A stretch of 25,386 nucleotides of DNA, from the NCBI GenBank assembly GCA_051155735.1, contig DAXETX010000170.1, positions 1-25,386 of the forward strand, written 5' to 3'. Of the stretch, positions 24,568-25,386 are shown piece after piece. Each line of letters starts with the position of its first letter. Position 1 is the first letter of the stretch. The translations under genes were made by a program, and so were the position numbers. The notes beneath the pieces were generated by a model. It saw only the letters and a program-made list of their open reading frames with translations. It made no database searches and was not told the DNA's origin. This DNA comes from JASJCP01 sp051155735 (GTDB lineage: Bacteria; Cyanobacteriota; Cyanobacteriia; Cyanobacteriales; Xenococcaceae).

Positions 24568-25176
24568 TTATGGCTTTTTTTGACGCTTTTGACGCTTAAT
24601 TATCCAGATAATAAAAGCAATAACTAGAAAGACAATTACGATGGCACTAATAGGTGCGAGAAACTGTTTAACGCGGTCATAATTAGCACCTAGGATATAG
24701 CCTGCATAAGTTAAAAGACTTACCCAAACCGCCGTCCCTAGAGTTGAGTAAAACAAAAACGGTAGCAAAGACATTTTACTAATGCCAGCAGGAACAGAAA
24801 TATAGGTGCGAACCCCTGGAACAATGCGACTGAAACAAGCTGCTGCTTTACCTCTCTTTTCAAACCATAGTTTAGCTTGTTGAATGTCTTGACTGGAAAT
24901 AGTGAGCCATTTACCATAGCGATCGGCTAATCTTTTAATCCGTTTTAATCCCCAGGCTTTTCCCAAATAATACCAGGGCAATGCACCTAATACTGAGCCG
25001 ACTACTCCTGCGATTACGACATAAGTAAAATTAAGTTTACCTTGGGTCACGACAAACCCTGCCAGAGGCATAATTAGCTCTGAGGGAATCGGCGGAAAGA
25101 GATTTTCTAAAAACATTAATAGAGCAATCCCGACGTATCCTAAAGAGTTAACCGTATTAACAATCCAATCAAGCAT
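24568..25176 (-). CDS. DedA-family membrane protein
   Basis: A 202-residue member of the DedA/SNARE-associated (VTT) family, now linked to lipid flipping, notably scrambling or recycling of undecaprenyl phosphate and phospholipids, and to proton-motive-force homeostasis. The conserved amphipathic region FLENLFPPIPSELIMPLAG lies near residues 21-40, and SRIVPGVRTYISVPAGISKM near residues 115-135. About four to five hydrophobic segments follow, and the tail is basic (KRQKRQKKP). I start at ATG 25176, which gives the normal family N-terminus; the TTG at 25221 is an ORF artefact. It is transcribed away from the plastocyanin gene and toward the IS605 element. Confidence 0.9.
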   Translation of the reverse strand: MLDWIVNTVNSLGYVGIALLMFLENLFPPIPSELIMPLAGFVVTQGKLNFTYVVIAGVVGSVLGALPWYYLGKAWGLKRIKRLADRYGKWLTISSQDIQQAKLWFEKRGKAAACFSRIVPGVRTYISVPAGISKMSLLPFLFYSTLGTAVWVSLLTYAGYILGANYDRVKQFLAPISAIVIVFLVIAFIIWIIKRQKRQKKP

Positions 25177-25227
25177 AATTTTTTGATCAAGTAAAAAGGT
25201 ATTGTTAAATAACTGGCGCAATTAACA

Positions 25228-25262
25228 ACTAACCACTAACCACTAACCACTAACCACTAACT
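25228..25262. repeat. Heptamer tandem repeat (ACTAACC)
   Basis: Four perfect copies of ACTAACC and a fifth differing in the last base. Short tandemly repeated heptamers (STRR) are a known feature of cyanobacterial intergenic DNA. It sits in the spacer between the plastocyanin gene and the DedA gene and could be copy-number variable. It is not a CRISPR array: there are no spacers. Confidence 0.9.
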
Positions 25263-25311
25263 ATTAATCAATCAGGAAATTAATTGGAATGACTCTAGTT
25301 AAAGCACTGTT

Positions 25312-25386
25312 TTAATCTTTAACAATAATTTTGCCGACCATACCTGCACCACGATGGGGTTCACAATAATAGGGATAAGTGCCAGA
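25312..25386 (-). CDS. petE: Plastocyanin, C-terminal end only (partial)
   Basis: The last 24 codons and TAA of a gene that continues beyond the right edge. It reads SGTYPYYCEPHRGAGMVGK and on to IIVKD. This is the plastocyanin C-terminal copper loop, with three of the four type-1 copper ligands: Cys in YYCEPH, His in EPHRG and Met in GAGMVG. Plastocyanin carries electrons from cytochrome b6f to photosystem I in the thylakoid lumen. It is commonly regulated by copper, but its promoter lies outside the window. Cytochrome-c-like alternatives are ruled out by the motif. Confidence 0.9.
   Translation of the reverse strand, partial: SGTYPYYCEPHRGAGMVGKIIVKD

Noticed and set aside
25228..25262. 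Possible CRISPR remnant or iteron origin
   Set aside because: The heptamers are contiguous with no spacers and there is no replication gene nearby; a simple tandem repeat explains it.

Overview
This window reads as chromosomal DNA of an AT-rich cyanobacterium. The evidence is an intact psaC (photosystem I), the C-terminus of a plastocyanin gene at the right edge, an stpA-type glucosylglycerol-phosphate phosphatase, and many copies of the cyanobacterial octamer GCGATCGC (HIP1; for example at 1132-1139 and 4424-4431). Glucosylglycerol synthesis is the compatible-solute strategy of moderately salt-tolerant cyanobacteria, so a marine, brackish or euryhaline host is likely. The genus cannot be fixed from sequence alone. 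No rRNA, tRNA or CRISPR array was recognised.

Left part (1-5600): dxr of the MEP isoprenoid pathway; a convergent two-gene unit of a polyprenol-type family 2 glycosyltransferase and a flippase-like integral membrane protein, joined by a one-base TAATG overlap; an exported M48 metalloprotease; a KDPG/KHG aldolase; and a small secreted proline-rich repeat protein whose 3' end overlaps the aldolase gene.

Middle (5600-13050): a long AT-rich gap with a compact GC-rich inverted-repeat element, then a multidomain carbohydrate-binding protein (nucleoside-hydrolase-like, CBM-like and malectin-like modules), gnd of the oxidative pentose phosphate pathway, a membrane-anchored SGNH hydrolase and stpA. 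Two intergenic spacers carry inverted-repeat elements of MITE type, at about 9797-9954 and 12837-12976.

Right-centre (13050-21300): a vWA protein with a duplicated C-terminal module, a zinc alcohol dehydrogenase, psaC, a TerB/Mo-nitrogenase-C-terminal-domain fusion, an AEC transporter, a PHP phosphoesterase, an orphan MalF-type ABC permease and a phospholipase D/cardiolipin-synthase-like protein. Apart from the glycosyltransferase pair, these look like single-gene transcription units.

Right end (21300-25386): the RNA ligase gene rtcB lies between a decayed IS630-type transposase fragment and a complete-looking IS605-type element. That element has divergent tnpA (HUH transposase) and tnpB (RNA-guided nuclease ancestor of Cas12), with catalytic residues intact and structured ends. 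A DedA membrane protein, a heptamer tandem repeat and the partial petE follow. The best candidates for a second look are the TnpB/omega-RNA element and the three unannotated structured intergenic elements.
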